Origin: Lentibacillus saliphilus
GTDB taxonomy: Bacteria > Bacillota > Bacilli > Bacillales > Amphibacillaceae
Assembly: GCF_019093865.1 (NCBI RefSeq)
Contig: NZ_JABJXD010000006.1
Span: 1 to 64,000 of the forward strand
Reading direction: 5' to 3'
DNA length: 64,000 nucleotides
Both the position numbers and the translations under genes were made by a program. The notes below the pieces were generated by a model, which was given only the letters and a program-made list of their open reading frames with translations, did not search any database and was not told where the DNA came from. This document shows positions 19,196-28,013 of this stretch, one piece after another; position 1 is the stretch's first letter, and each line of letters begins with the position of its first letter.

Positions 19196-19327
19196 CTATT
19201 TTTTGTGTTTAGTCGTTTTTTTGCTCTGGGTTGTTTCAGCTTCAGGCTGGTCATCATAATAGGGCGCATCAGGGTTGTACAACCGGTATTCATTGGCGGC
19301 ATCTTTTTTTGGGCGTTTTTTTGACAT
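19196..19327 (-). CDS. Small hydrophilic protein, 43 residues
   Basis: Found by reading the minus strand: a GGAGGTG ribosome site 5-7 bases before ATG (19327) opens a 43-codon frame. The product starts MSKKRPKKDAANEYRLYN, continues with PDAPYYDDQPEAE and ends in a lysine-rich tail KTTKHKK. It has no hydrophobic segment and no cysteine; it looks intrinsically disordered, with charged ends around a Tyr/Asp/Pro centre. I do not recognise it. The excellent ribosome site and a hairpin just after the stop argue that it is real. A role in spores or nucleic-acid binding would be a guess. Confidence 0.6.
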   Translation of the reverse strand: MSKKRPKKDAANEYRLYNPDAPYYDDQPEAETTQSKKTTKHKK

Positions 19328-19483
19328 GTTTTCACCTCCGTCATGATATGTTCTAGCTTTATGAACTGGAGAATCCTTTCAAAAAGTATGTTCTCCTGTT
19401 TAACGAAGCGGTATACAGACGATAGGAGGGAAAATGTTATACGTACCGACGTAATCATATGGACAAAGAGTGGGGGAGAAGGG

Positions 19484-19873
19484 ATGCATACCAGAAAGAT
19501 AATAGGTGTTCTGGCTTTTGTTGTTTTTATAGTTGTTACAGGATTTTCTTTATATAAATGGGTGAGGTTTGGAACGATAGATGGTGGTTCTATTTTTTTG
19601 AGCTTTTTAAGTTTAGCTTATTTTTTCAACTGGATGACGTGGGGAAATGTTGAAGGCCCGAGGGAAAAAGATGAATTAGACCAACATATTGAACTTAAAA
19701 GTGCAAAGATAGGCTATTTCGCTTTAATGATTTTATCGGTATTTGTTTTATTCGTTTTTGATGGTGTATCCAATTTTAATGACATTGAAAATTTCCCTTT
19801 ACTGATCGTGGTTGGTCTTACATTTGTAACATTGCCTATTACGGAATTTATCTACTCAAAAAAGTATAAATAA
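19484..19873 (+). CDS. Hypothetical membrane protein, four helices
   Basis: A 129-residue protein starting MHTRKIIGV, with hydrophobic segments near residues 6-24, 34-52, 75-95 and 104-122; ends YSKKYK. The frame is open further upstream, to 19343, but the purine-rich GGGGGAGAAGG directly before the ATG at 19484 supports this start. The loop after helix 2 holds GNVEGPREKDELDQHI. No family recognised; small proteins of this layout are common in Bacillaceae. Divergent from the 43-residue gene. Confidence 0.7.
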   Translation: MHTRKIIGVLAFVVFIVVTGFSLYKWVRFGTIDGGSIFLSFLSLAYFFNWMTWGNVEGPREKDELDQHIELKSAKIGYFALMILSVFVLFVFDGVSNFNDIENFPLLIVVGLTFVTLPITEFIYSKKYK

Positions 19874-19879
19874 CAGAAA

Positions 19880-19918
19880 GAGGACGCTGTCGTGTAACCT
19901 TTTCGAAAGCGTCCTTTG
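19880..19918. terminator. Bidirectional hairpin between converging genes
   Basis: AGGACGCT (19881-19888) pairs with AGCGTCCT (19908-19915); short T tract on the plus side, A/T-rich flank on the other. It separates the membrane protein from the convergent collagen-like gene. Confidence 0.6.
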
Positions 19919-19982
19919 TCATATAGTGATGTCTTTGTTCGGTTCACAGGAAAAAAGATGTTCATACTCATATTAATGCAGA

Positions 19983-20726
19983 TTACTCTTTTGATTTCTT
20001 AACGCATATTTTAATGACATCTTTTCCGGTGTGACTGAAGGCTAATGTTTCGCCTTCATCTCCTTTTCGAAAGGCCGATTCATAGCTGCTGACTTCACAG
20101 ATAATGTCCTGCTTAGTAATGATATAGGATGGATTGGGGTGTTTGGTGTCAATTTCAATTAAGCAATGAAATGGGATCTCGTCAATAATTGTTTTCCCAC
20201 TCGCCTTAGGTGTATCATATGTGATGATTTTACGCAATTTACCTTGGATGACGATGACCTCATCACACGTTTTATCAATGACTGCATGCACTTCTTTTTG
20301 AACGGATACGGTTCCTTTTATGGCTGGTGGGACAAGCTGTGTTTGATGTTTGACTAATTCAAAACAGCATAGCTTCTTTTTAGCTGGTGGTCCAGGTGGA
20401 CCGGGTGGCCCCGGAGGTCCAGGCGGTCCGGGTGGGCCTGGTCGCCCAGGCTGTCCAGGAGGCCCGGGAGGTCCTGGTCGTCCAGGCTGTCCAGATGGCC
20501 CAGCAGGCCCCCGTGCACCACGTGGTCCTTGCTCACCTTTGTCTCCCTTTTCGCCTTTTTGTCCTTTTTTTCCACGCTTGCCAGGGGGACCGATACAATT
20601 GCATTTGTCCTTACAATCACAGTGTTCATGGCTTTTATGTGCCTCTTTTTCATCTTTTTCTTCTTTTGCCTGTTTGGCTTTATGCGCTTCTTGTATTTCC
20701 CGAAATTTCTTAGACTTGGCCGCCAC
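19983..20726 (-). CDS. Collagen-like spore-surface protein with C-terminal SPOCS-like domain
   Basis: A 247-residue protein in three parts. Residues 1-45: highly charged (Lys/Glu/His) with a cysteine-rich CDCKDKCNC. Residues 46-114: 23 uninterrupted Gly-X-Y triplets, the first third charged ([15 protein letters not shown]) and the rest mostly GPP, which favours a stable triple helix. Residues 118-247: a domain with [36 protein letters not shown] and KICVKK, matching the protein at 21481-22365 and resembling DUF3794/SPOCS domains of spore proteins. Start is GTG with AAAGGAGG upstream. Likely an exosporium or coat filament, by analogy with BclA; the C-terminal domain differs from BclA's. Confidence 0.8.
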   Translation of the reverse strand: MAAKSKKFREIQEAHKAKQAKEEKDEKEAHKSHEHCDCKDKCNCIGPPGKRGKKGQKGEKGDKGEQGPRGARGPAGPSGQPGRPGPPGPPGQPGRPGPPGPPGPPGPPGPPGPPAKKKLCCFELVKHQTQLVPPAIKGTVSVQKEVHAVIDKTCDEVIVIQGKLRKIITYDTPKASGKTIIDEIPFHCLIEIDTKHPNPSYIITKQDIICEVSSYESAFRKGDEGETLAFSHTGKDVIKICVKKSKE

Positions 20727-20872
20727 CCTAATTCGCCTCCTTTGCTGTACCCGTTATTATGTTATGTAACAGAATCGTTTATTGTTTCAATGAATTTAGG
20801 TTGTTCATCTATACGGCTTTATGCCCCATGACATAAGATGTACTGATAGACTATTCGGAGAGGAGGGATGAT

Positions 20873-21316
20873 GTGAGCGAAAATCATAAAAAAACATATC
20901 CAACAGATGCATATGATTGTGTTTGCGATACCCTTCTTTCTATTCAACATGCCCAGAGAAAAGCGAAAGCATCAAAGCAAGCGCATAATGGATATATCCC
21001 AATCATGCTGCAGACGCCTTATGGGCATCCATTTATGACATTTGGATCTGTAGGGAAAGATGATTGTTTCGTAACTGTATTTTTTAAAGTGAAGGCAGTT
21101 GATTGTAAGCAGCAATGTGCCACACTCATTTTGCTTCGTCCGAATCAATCGATTATTAATAAAGAGACAGAGGACGTGGAATGGCAGGACATTTGTGCAG
21201 TAGATTATGTAACAGAAACCGATGAATGTATAACCGTTAAACTGGATTGCTATAATGCTGTAAAATGCTTGTCGCCATCATTCGGTATTTCTAGTGAGGG
21301 CTATAAAATGACGTGA
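20873..21316 (+). CDS. Spore coat/exosporium protein, CotY/CotZ/ExsY family
   Basis: Cysteine-rich structural protein of the spore's outer crust or exosporium lattice. The 147-residue sequence has the family core: YDCVCDTLLSIQHAQ at the N-terminus, YIPIMLQTPYGHPF, CFVTVFFKVKAVD, QCATLILLRP, ECITVKLDCYNAVKCL near the end, which parallels CotZ. CotZ of B. subtilis has 148 residues. It has fewer N-terminal cysteines than ExsY. Start is GTG with GAGGAGGG upstream. Divergent from the collagen-like gene and convergent with the second SPOCS-like gene, so all three probably build one surface layer. Confidence 0.85.
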   Translation: MSENHKKTYPTDAYDCVCDTLLSIQHAQRKAKASKQAHNGYIPIMLQTPYGHPFMTFGSVGKDDCFVTVFFKVKAVDCKQQCATLILLRPNQSIINKETEDVEWQDICAVDYVTETDECITVKLDCYNAVKCLSPSFGISSEGYKMT

Positions 21317-21406
21317 TGGAGAACCTCGGCATTTTTATTTTTGAAATGTCGCAATTTACTTTTAACGTATGATCGACCAGTTTATTTGACTTTATAATAA
21401 CGTTAC

Positions 21407-21445
21407 ATGGAGAAAACCTATCTAAAAAAGATAGGTTTTCTCCAT
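21407..21445. terminator. Long perfect hairpin between convergent spore genes
   Basis: A 17-bp perfect stem ATGGAGAAAACCTATCT / AGATAGGTTTTCTCCAT with a 5-A loop. There is no uridine run on either side, so it may be an mRNA 3' stabiliser or a factor-dependent end rather than a classic terminator. Confidence 0.6.
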
Positions 21446-21480
21446 TGTTAAATGTTGATCATGCATATAACCCTCTGTTG

Positions 21481-22365
21481 TTACCCACAGAATGGAAATC
21501 CGTCATCTGCAAACGCACCTTGGTTAAAGGCGGTCAGTATATCAATTGTGTTTGCTGGTACAGGACCAGGATTGTCTGGATCCGTTGTAGCAAAATAATC
21601 ATCTGCTGTTTCAATGGCAGTTGCAACGGCTTCTGGAGGCTCTACAGTCTCGCCTTCATTAACACTGCAGCGCGTAATATTTAATTTTGCTGCAAGTAGC
21701 TGTCGACGTAGTTGGTTGTATTGTGGTGGCGGACCTGTCTGAAGGATCTCTCTAGCACGTTCAGGAGTGGTCACAATTTCCGTGAACATGCCACCTGGTG
21801 TACCAATGGTCTGCGGCAAATACATTAAATACTCACTATCTGGAATAGTCTCGTTGCGGTCCATCCAAAACCCGATTGTATTTGTACAACATTCACCAGG
21901 CTCTGGTCCTGACTCTCTCCTGCGCACACATACTTTAAGAATGTCTTTTTCGATCAATTTATAAGCGACTTCCTCTTCTTCCCCGGTTTCTGTGTTAGTC
22001 CGCATCCCAAAGTTGTTTAATTGCTCAAAAACAGTGCCAAGGACTGTACAGCCAACAACTTCAAAATCCTCAGCATCGCCTTCATTAACATCCTCACGGT
22101 CAATCATACACTGAAAACCAATTTCATCTCTTCTGATTGTACCAGGCTCAGGAATACCGAGAGAATTAAGTGCATCATACGTAATGGTTTTTATGAGTCT
22201 CCCACCGACAATAACCTTTTCCGGTACAACACCTTCGATCCAGGCTTCGCAGACGCGATTGACATCGACAGGGTTGGCTGTAATAGCTGGTTCTACAAGC
22301 TGTGTTTTATGGTCAATCATGATTTGGCAGCATGATTGAGGGTTAATAAGCAAAAAATTAGCCAT
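21481..22365 (-). CDS. Spore-surface protein: SPOCS-like domain plus GFW/LLAAKLN domain
   Basis: A 294-residue protein. Residues about 10-150 are homologous to the C-terminus of the collagen-like protein: CCQIMIDHKTQLVEPAI, EKVIVGGRLIKTITYD, RDEIGFQCMIDRED, ILKVCVRR, with two extra insertions. Residues about 157-294 form a second domain: CCTNTIGFWMDRN, FTEIVTTPERAREIL, QLRRQLLAAKLNITRC, AIETADDYF, TIDILTAFNQGAF. That pattern (GFW ... LLAAKLN ... AD ... LxxxNxG) recurs in bacterial and archaeal surface proteins. No signal peptide, as expected for a coat protein made in the mother cell. Strong AGGAGAG ribosome site. Function is structural by inference. Confidence 0.75.
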   Translation of the reverse strand: MANFLLINPQSCCQIMIDHKTQLVEPAITANPVDVNRVCEAWIEGVVPEKVIVGGRLIKTITYDALNSLGIPEPGTIRRDEIGFQCMIDREDVNEGDAEDFEVVGCTVLGTVFEQLNNFGMRTNTETGEEEEVAYKLIEKDILKVCVRRRESGPEPGECCTNTIGFWMDRNETIPDSEYLMYLPQTIGTPGGMFTEIVTTPERAREILQTGPPPQYNQLRRQLLAAKLNITRCSVNEGETVEPPEAVATAIETADDYFATTDPDNPGPVPANTIDILTAFNQGAFADDGFPFCG

Positions 22366-22555
22366 TCATTAGACTCTCCTTTCTTATATGGTTCACTATA
22401 TAAATATGTCGCGCTACATTCGTATGGTTGTAGATTTGTCCTATGTGTTTCGTTTTTAAGTCATTACACTATGTATTAAGTGTCAGGTGTAAAATTTACT
22501 GACATTTATCTCTAACAATAATAGTGGAACTTTAGAACCATACTTTGTGAAACAC

Positions 22556-22582
22556 TAAACAAAAAGACCTATATGCCGATAA
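22556..22582 (+). promoter_or_regulatory. Sigma-D (motility) promoter of the chemoreceptor gene
   Basis: TAAA (22556-22559), 15 bases, GCCGATAA (22575-22582), against the Bacillus sigma-D consensus TAAA-N15-GCCGATAT. It lies 71 bases before the chemoreceptor start, so the gene belongs to the flagellar/chemotaxis regulon. Confidence 0.9.
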
Positions 22583-22652
22583 AAAATAGTAGTATTAAGT
22601 TATGACTTAACATGTCTTAATGCCGCATATTTTAACAGACAGGAGATACACC

Positions 22653-24344
22653 ATGAGAAAGTTATTTCAGTTTAAAAGTATTAAGACAAAGATTCTTGCT
22701 GGTTTTACAACAATTATTATGTTCGTTTTCTTACTGAGTTTACTAACGTATCTAGCTTTTGAGGAAGTCAATAAGCAGACCGTAGAAATCGTTGATAAAC
22801 AGGTTATGCTGATGATGCTTAATGAGGATTTGACATATAACATGTCAGAGATAAGGTCATTTGTTCGAGGGTATGCTTTGTTTAATGATGAAGAGAGTAA
22901 GCAGACAGCATACGAGCTATTAGAAGAAAGTAAGGAAATTAACAAACGCATGGAAGAGGTTGCAATCACAGACGTTGTTTTTGATTTGTTGGAAAAGAAA
23001 AGCCAGTGGACTGCAATGATGGAAAAGGCTTTAGAGGAAGTAAATGATCATCGCGATAAAGCCGCCTTACGTACCTTGGAGTCGGCTGCACCTCTATCAC
23101 ATGATGTTATTGAAGGTTTCGAGCAATTAACAGACGAAAAACGGAAAAATGTTGAAACAGGCGGTGACTTAGTTATTACCGTTGGAAAGGCGTCGAATAT
23201 TTTCATCATGGTTATTTCGGGGTTAGTTGTTGTAATTGGGGTTGTCATTGCATTACTCACATCAAGGTCAATTGTTAAGCCGATCAAAGCTGTAATGAAT
23301 CGGATGACTGCACTCGCACAGGGAGATTTAACACAAGAACCCCTTTCTGTAGATACAAAAGATGAAACAGCTGAGCTTGTAAAAGCGACAAATACGATGA
23401 ATGAAAATAATCGTGAATTGATTGGACGTATCAAGGAAGTTACTGAAATCGTTTCGGGGCATAGTGAAGAATTAACCCAGTCTGCCAATGAAGTGACGAC
23501 AGGAACAGAGCAGGTTGCGGTAACGATGCAGGAGCTGGCAACAGGCGCTGAGACTCAAGCAACGACTGCAGGCGATTTATCTACTGTTATGGGAACATTT
23601 GTAGAAAAAATTGATGCAACGAATGAACAAGGGAATCAGATTGAAACGTATTCAAATGATGTTTTAGATAAAACCAATCATGGTGGTCAGCTCATGCACC
23701 TTTCAACAGAGCAAATGGAGAGAATCAATCAGATTGTGAAGGATTCTGTGGTAAAAGTAGAAAGTCTCGACAGTCAATCACAGGAAATTTCCAAGCTCGT
23801 ATCGGTTATAAAAGATATAGCCGATCAAACGAATCTTCTTGCCTTAAACGCAGCAATTGAAGCGGCACGTGCTGGGGAACAAGGTAAAGGATTTACGGTA
23901 GTAGCGGATGAAGTGAAAAAACTTGCCGAACAAGTTTCGGATTCAGTCAATGATATTACAGGAATCGTTAACAATATTCAAAATGAATCAGACCTTGTTT
24001 CTACCTCTCTAAAGGCTGGATATGAAGAAGTAGAGCGTGGTACGGAACAAATTCACGCTACTGAACATACATTTAATGAAATCCGTGATGCGGTTACTGA
24101 AATGGTCGTTAGCATTCAACATGTATCTAACAATTTGGATGAGCTCGATGATAATACTCAAAAAATGAACGCATCAATGCAGGACATCGCAGCAATCTCA
24201 GAGCAATCAGCTGCAGGTATTCAGCAGACAGCAGCCTCCGCCCAGCAGACGAGCAGCTCTATGGAAGAAGTCGCTAAAAGCTCTCAGCAGCTCGCAAAAG
24301 TCGCTGAAGACCTAAGTGAAATGATTGGGAGATTTAAGCTTTAA
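22653..24344 (+). CDS. Methyl-accepting chemotaxis protein
   Basis: Membrane chemoreceptor of 563 residues. Layout: TM1 (about 14-36), an extracytoplasmic helical sensor of about 150 residues, TM2 (about 185-206), HAMP (about 207-262), and a long cytoplasmic signalling coiled coil whose tip reads [24 protein letters not shown]. Gln/Ser/Glu-rich methylation helices flank the tip. The sensor looks like a four-helix bundle; ligand unknown. The frame is open from 22620, but AGGAGA precedes the ATG at 22653. Sigma-D promoter upstream and terminator downstream make it a single-gene unit. Confidence 0.95.
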   Translation: MRKLFQFKSIKTKILAGFTTIIMFVFLLSLLTYLAFEEVNKQTVEIVDKQVMLMMLNEDLTYNMSEIRSFVRGYALFNDEESKQTAYELLEESKEINKRMEEVAITDVVFDLLEKKSQWTAMMEKALEEVNDHRDKAALRTLESAAPLSHDVIEGFEQLTDEKRKNVETGGDLVITVGKASNIFIMVISGLVVVIGVVIALLTSRSIVKPIKAVMNRMTALAQGDLTQEPLSVDTKDETAELVKATNTMNENNRELIGRIKEVTEIVSGHSEELTQSANEVTTGTEQVAVTMQELATGAETQATTAGDLSTVMGTFVEKIDATNEQGNQIETYSNDVLDKTNHGGQLMHLSTEQMERINQIVKDSVVKVESLDSQSQEISKLVSVIKDIADQTNLLALNAAIEAARAGEQGKGFTVVADEVKKLAEQVSDSVNDITGIVNNIQNESDLVSTSLKAGYEEVERGTEQIHATEHTFNEIRDAVTEMVVSIQHVSNNLDELDDNTQKMNASMQDIAAISEQSAAGIQQTAASAQQTSSSMEEVAKSSQQLAKVAEDLSEMIGRFKL

Positions 24345-24366
24345 GAAGGAATATATAGTGGTATCG

Positions 24367-24398
24367 GAGCTGAACTTTGGAAGGTCAGCTCTCTTTTA
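24367..24398 (+). terminator. Intrinsic terminator after chemoreceptor
   Basis: GAGCTGA (24367-24373) / TCAGCTC (24385-24391) with an 11-base loop and TCTCTTTT tail. Confidence 0.7.
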
Positions 24399-24456
24399 CA
24401 TTGTCTCTCATCTAGAAAAAATGAATCAAATGCTTCATTTAGAGCGCGGTTATTTA

Positions 24457-24540
24457 TGCTATAATACAGGACAGTATGATAGGGCTTTCATGGGTGGTGG
24501 CTCACTTTCCTTTCTTGCTTTTATCCAAGAAGGGAGGTGA
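24457..24540 (+). promoter_or_regulatory. Toxin promoter and Shine-Dalgarno-sequestering leader hairpin
   Basis: Extended -10 box TGCTATAAT ends at 24465. The leader then contains TCACTTTCCTTTCTT (24502-24516), which pairs with AAGAAGGGAGGTGA (24527-24540), hiding the very strong ribosome site GGGAGGTGA of the toxin. Translation-blocking leaders like this are typical of type I toxin mRNAs. Confidence 0.7.
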
Positions 24541-24546
24541 TGCCTA

Positions 24547-24624
24547 ATGACAGTTTTTGAGTCACTGGTTCTGATGCTCTCTTTTGGAGCGTTAATCGTG
24601 TCCATTCTGTCAGAAAAAGAATAA
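24547..24624 (+). CDS. Type I toxin, holin-like small membrane peptide (25 residues)
   Basis: The frame encodes MTVFESLVLMLSFGALIVSI followed by LSEKE: a single hydrophobic helix with a charged C-terminus, the hallmark of the putative holin-like toxins (TxpA/BsrG-like, MTxFExLxLMxxFG pattern). Such peptides insert in the membrane when overproduced and are silenced by an antisense RNA overlapping the mRNA 3' end. Supporting context: extended -10 promoter, sequestered ribosome site, convergent antisense transcription unit and a stable 3' hairpin. Too short for routine gene calling. Located between the chemoreceptor and an NSS transporter, with no phage genes around. Confidence 0.85.
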   Translation: MTVFESLVLMLSFGALIVSILSEKE

Positions 24625-24759
24625 CCACCCTTGAGCCTGGCAAGCAACGAGGGTGATTAAGTCATCTGATATTGTGAGTCGCCCCCTGAAGGGCTATCGT
24701 ACACGTGACCGTTCCATGTATCAGCATGGGCGGTCTTTTAATATGTTATGCGCTTCTCT
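24612..24759 (-). ncRNA. Predicted antisense antitoxin RNA (RatA/SR-type)
   Basis: On the minus strand a -10 box TATACT (24771 down to 24766) would start a transcript near 24759. It would run through the toxin mRNA 3' region and end at the hairpin CACCCT/AGGGTG (24626-24631 with 24650-24655), which on this strand is followed by TTATTCTTTTT inside the toxin's last codons. Length about 150 nt. Its overlap with the toxin mRNA 3' end is the arrangement of txpA-ratA. The -35 is weak; the ends are predictions. Confidence 0.55.
24707..24740 (+). terminator. Intrinsic terminator of the toxin mRNA
   Basis: GACCG-tt-CCATG pairs with CATGG-g-CGGTC around TATCAG, followed by TTTTAAT. Confidence 0.8.
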
Positions 24760-24872
24760 AATTAGAGTATACCTTATTTCAGTCGGAAAATAAACACGGC
24801 TCCATAGCAAGTATCACGTCGCACCATAACCGACATTTTCAGACATAATCCGGAGAGTGCCAGGCACCCCCA

Positions 24873-26225
24873 TCAAAACTTCCATACACCTGTAACATCT
24901 AGAAATACGATGATAATTGCAATGGGCACGATGTATTTAATCATTAAAAACCATATGGCGAATATGCGTTTACCAATGGTGGAGCCCATACTCAATTCCT
25001 CTAGCAAAACTGTTCTTGGAATTTTAAACGCTGCAAAGATGGAGATCGCCAGTGCCCCGAGTGGCATGAGTATATTAGAAACGAGATAATCAGATAGATC
25101 AAACATCGTTTTGCCAAAGATCGTAAAGTCACTTAATACGCCGTAAGATAGTGCGGCCGGAATACCTGCAAGGAAAATGCAGATGCCAACAATCCATGTT
25201 GTTTTTCTGCGTTTTTCACTTTTCCCTTTTGTTAGCGCTGCAACAATGATCTCAACCATCGAAAACGCAGACGTGAACGTTGCAAATAAAAACAGCATAA
25301 GGAAAATAAACAAGAAGCCGACACCGAAAGGCATTTCGTTAAAGACTGCTGGTAACACGATAAATAATAGGCCAGGTCCTTCTGTTGGTTCAAACCCAAA
25401 TGAAAACACGGCTGGGAAAATAGCCAGCCCGGCTAAAACCGAAATGAAAATATTCATTAAAACAATTGTAAAGGCTGATTTAGACAAATCTTCTTTTTTA
25501 GATAAATAAGAGCTATACGTCACCATAACAGACACACCGACACTTATTGAGAAAAAGGATTGTCCCAGTGCAAATAGTATTGTTTTTGAATTAAGGCTTG
25601 AAAAATCCGGATATAAGAAAAAAGAAATGCCTTCACTAACGTTATCTAATGTTAAAGAGCGGATGATTAAAATGATAAAAGCAATAAATAAAGCCGGCAT
25701 CATAATTTTACTTGCTTTTTCAATGCCTTTTTGAACGCCCTTAGAAACAACAATAATTGTAACGACCATAAAAATAAATTGCGCCACAATACTCATGTAT
25801 GGGTTGGCGATGACGTCGTTAAAGAGTGCACCATATTCAGTTTCCGCTAGTCCAGTTAGCTGACCTGTGATCGTTTGAAATAAATAAAGCAGGATCCAAC
25901 CACCGACAACACTGTAAAACGATAAAAGAATAAAACAGGTTATCATTCCAAGAATTCCGATGTAATGCCATCTTGAGTGAGGTGCAAAAGCTGTATAAGC
26001 CCTAATGGCGTCTTTTTGTGAGCCCCGACCAATAATAAATTCAGCAAGCAAGATCGGCATTCCGATAAAAAGGGTGAAAATCATAAAAATGAAAAAGAAT
26101 GCGCCGCCCCCTGAAACGCCTGCGATGTAAGGGAACTTCCAAATTGCTCCTAGTCCAATTGCCGATCCAGCAGTTGCTAATATAAATCCAATCTTCGAGG
26201 TCCATTGTTCTGTAGGTTGTTTCAT
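24873..26225 (-). CDS. Sodium:neurotransmitter symporter (NSS/SNF) family transporter
   Basis: Na+-coupled amino-acid-type transporter of the LeuT fold, 450 residues with about 11-12 membrane helices. TM1 carries the sodium/substrate site in [15 protein letters not shown], and TM2 the GGGAFFFIF segment, both family hallmarks; an [10 protein letters not shown] loop follows. B. subtilis paralogues are YhdH and YocR. The frame opens at 26243, but AAGGAGA is inside that extension and fits the ATG at 26225. Substrate unknown; tryptophan, tyrosine or similar are known for relatives. Monocistronic. Confidence 0.92.
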   Translation of the reverse strand: MKQPTEQWTSKIGFILATAGSAIGLGAIWKFPYIAGVSGGGAFFFIFMIFTLFIGMPILLAEFIIGRGSQKDAIRAYTAFAPHSRWHYIGILGMITCFILLSFYSVVGGWILLYLFQTITGQLTGLAETEYGALFNDVIANPYMSIVAQFIFMVVTIIVVSKGVQKGIEKASKIMMPALFIAFIILIIRSLTLDNVSEGISFFLYPDFSSLNSKTILFALGQSFFSISVGVSVMVTYSSYLSKKEDLSKSAFTIVLMNIFISVLAGLAIFPAVFSFGFEPTEGPGLLFIVLPAVFNEMPFGVGFLFIFLMLFLFATFTSAFSMVEIIVAALTKGKSEKRRKTTWIVGICIFLAGIPAALSYGVLSDFTIFGKTMFDLSDYLVSNILMPLGALAISIFAAFKIPRTVLLEELSMGSTIGKRIFAIWFLMIKYIVPIAIIIVFLDVTGVWKF

Positions 26226-26601
26226 CGAAATCTCCTTGTCCATTTATAAGAGTTAAATAAATCTATTATATTGAATTTGTAGTGGAATTAAAAGTGTAAA
26301 TGTGAACACTGAGAAAATAATGATGGTTAATACGTCTTCATGTGTAAAGTTTTTTGATATTAACTGGGGTTCAAAACTTAAACAAATGCCCCCCTATAAA
26401 AGTCAGCAAGGTAGCCAGCAGCTTATAAATGGGATAGGCTTAATTTAACCGTCATAGTGATCATTATGACATTGTCCATTATGATTAAAAAAAGCAACAT
26501 CCTCAAACGCGTACTAAAATTCTGTCCGTCATTTCTTTGGTCTAATATAATATCATGTATTATACTTAATGTAAGCGTTTAAATAATTTGGGGAGGCTCT
26601 T
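26226..26601 (+). promoter_or_regulatory. Intergenic region with promoter and cre-like site before the acetamidase gene
   Basis: -10 candidates TATAAT (26546-26551) and TATACT (26561-26566) lie before a cre-like CcpA site TGTAAGCGTTTAAA (26570-26583, one mismatch to TGWAARCGYTWNCW). A cre just downstream of the -10 is a repressing position, so the amidase gene may be under carbon catabolite control. The remaining 300 bases, from the NSS transporter start, hold no feature I can name. Confidence 0.5.
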
Positions 26602-27906
26602 ATGATGACTGCGAATCAAACAATTTATGTGAACGAATTCACGAATGGTATTTTGGATCCAAATGAAGAAATGCTAGGTCCAGTGAAAGATGGTGGTCAC
26701 ATCATAGCGAATACGGCACCTGGGTGTTGGGGACCAATGATCACACCTTGTATTCGTGGTGGGCATGAAGTTACAAAACCTGTAATGATTGAAGGCGCAG
26801 AGGTTGGGGATGCCATTGCAATTCGAATTAAATCGATTGCAGTGACCTCGATTGCAACGGCATCTGGGAATGATCAGCCGGTAGACGGTCGGTTTTTAGG
26901 TGATCCATTTGTCGCTGTAAAATGTCCTAATTGTGGAGAGTTGTATCCAGAAACGAAAATAGAAGGTGTTGGACCTGAAGCGATTCGTTGTAAAAATTGT
27001 GGGCAAGATGTAACCCCATTTGTGTTTACAAATGGTTATACGATTGCTTTTGATTCAAATCGAAAAGTGGGTGTCACGTTAAATAAACAGGCTGCTGAGG
27101 CAATCGCTAAAGATGGTCATCACTATATGTCGACACCGGAAAACTCAGTGCAAAACCCAATCGTCACATTTGCGCCCCATGATATGGTTGGAACTGCTGC
27201 GCGTCTGCGTCCGTTTTTAGGTCAGCTCGGAACAACGCCATCTAGACCATTACCAGATTCACATAATGCAGGTGATTTTGGCCAATTTTTAATAGACGCG
27301 CCTCATGAATATGGTTTATCCAAAGAAGAATTAGAAGATAGAACAGATGGTCATATGGATATTAATAGAGTGCGGGAAGGCGCTATATTAATTTGCCCGG
27401 TAAAAGTTAAAGGTGGCGGTGTCTATATCGGTGATATGCATGCGATGCAGGGCAATGGTGAAATTGCCGGACATACAGCTGATGTGGCAGGTATTGTTGA
27501 CCTGCAAGTAAAAGTTATTAAAGGGCTTACCATCGATGGACCAATGCTGTTACCAGTTGCGGAGGATTTACCACATTTGGCAAAGTCTTTAACAAAAAAG
27601 GAAAAAGAAGCGGCATTAAACGTTGCTCAACAGTGGGGCGTTGAGGAGATTGAAGATTCACTGCCAATTTCCTTCATAGGCACGGGTGCAACGCTGAATG
27701 ATGCAACAGACAATGGATTAAAACGTGCTGCTGATGTTTTAGGCATAGAGGTTGCTGAAGTGATGAACCGAGCAACAATTACGGGCTCTATTGAAATTGG
27801 TAGGAATCCAGGCGTTATTACCGTTACAATGCTAGTTCCGACGAGATATTTGGATCAGATTGGTTTAACAGAAATGATTAAAGAGCATTATCATTACGAT
27901 GTTTAA
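26602..27906 (+). CDS. Acetamidase/formamidase family protein
   Basis: Hydrolyses short amides to ammonia and carboxylate if it follows the FmdA/AmdA family. The 434-residue protein has the family's beta-rich fold segments (VKDGGHIIANTAPGCWGP, GAEVGDAIAIRI, GGVYIGDMHAMQGNGEIAGH). It carries a zinc-ribbon-like insert with CPNCG and CKNCG (about residues 112-140), a feature of one subgroup. GDMHAMQG is the conserved active-site segment. ATGs at 26602 and 26605 both fit GGGGAGG. Not the AmiE nitrilase type. No urease or amide transporter neighbours. Confidence 0.9.
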   Translation: MMTANQTIYVNEFTNGILDPNEEMLGPVKDGGHIIANTAPGCWGPMITPCIRGGHEVTKPVMIEGAEVGDAIAIRIKSIAVTSIATASGNDQPVDGRFLGDPFVAVKCPNCGELYPETKIEGVGPEAIRCKNCGQDVTPFVFTNGYTIAFDSNRKVGVTLNKQAAEAIAKDGHHYMSTPENSVQNPIVTFAPHDMVGTAARLRPFLGQLGTTPSRPLPDSHNAGDFGQFLIDAPHEYGLSKEELEDRTDGHMDINRVREGAILICPVKVKGGGVYIGDMHAMQGNGEIAGHTADVAGIVDLQVKVIKGLTIDGPMLLPVAEDLPHLAKSLTKKEKEAALNVAQQWGVEEIEDSLPISFIGTGATLNDATDNGLKRAADVLGIEVAEVMNRATITGSIEIGRNPGVITVTMLVPTRYLDQIGLTEMIKEHYHYDV

Positions 27907-27969
27907 CGATGATCGATACAATAAAGGCTACGATTGTTTAACAGTCGTTTAATTGGCTCAATCACTTTT

Positions 27970-28013
27970 AAAAATGATCACACCATATCTATTATGTTGT
28001 GATCATTTTTTCT
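27970..28013 (+). terminator. Intrinsic terminator after acetamidase gene
   Basis: Perfect 13-bp stem AAAAATGATCACA / TGTGATCATTTTT with TTTCTTT tail. Confidence 0.9.

Noticed and set aside
20350-20769. Glycine/proline-rich open frames on the plus strand
   Set aside because: They are mirror frames of the Gly-X-Y repeat of the minus-strand collagen-like gene and have no ribosome site.
24855-24870. Short palindrome GTGCCAGGCAC downstream of the NSS transporter gene
   Set aside because: Only one copy in the window and no T run; similar motifs occur scattered in Bacillus genomes, but nothing here supports a function.
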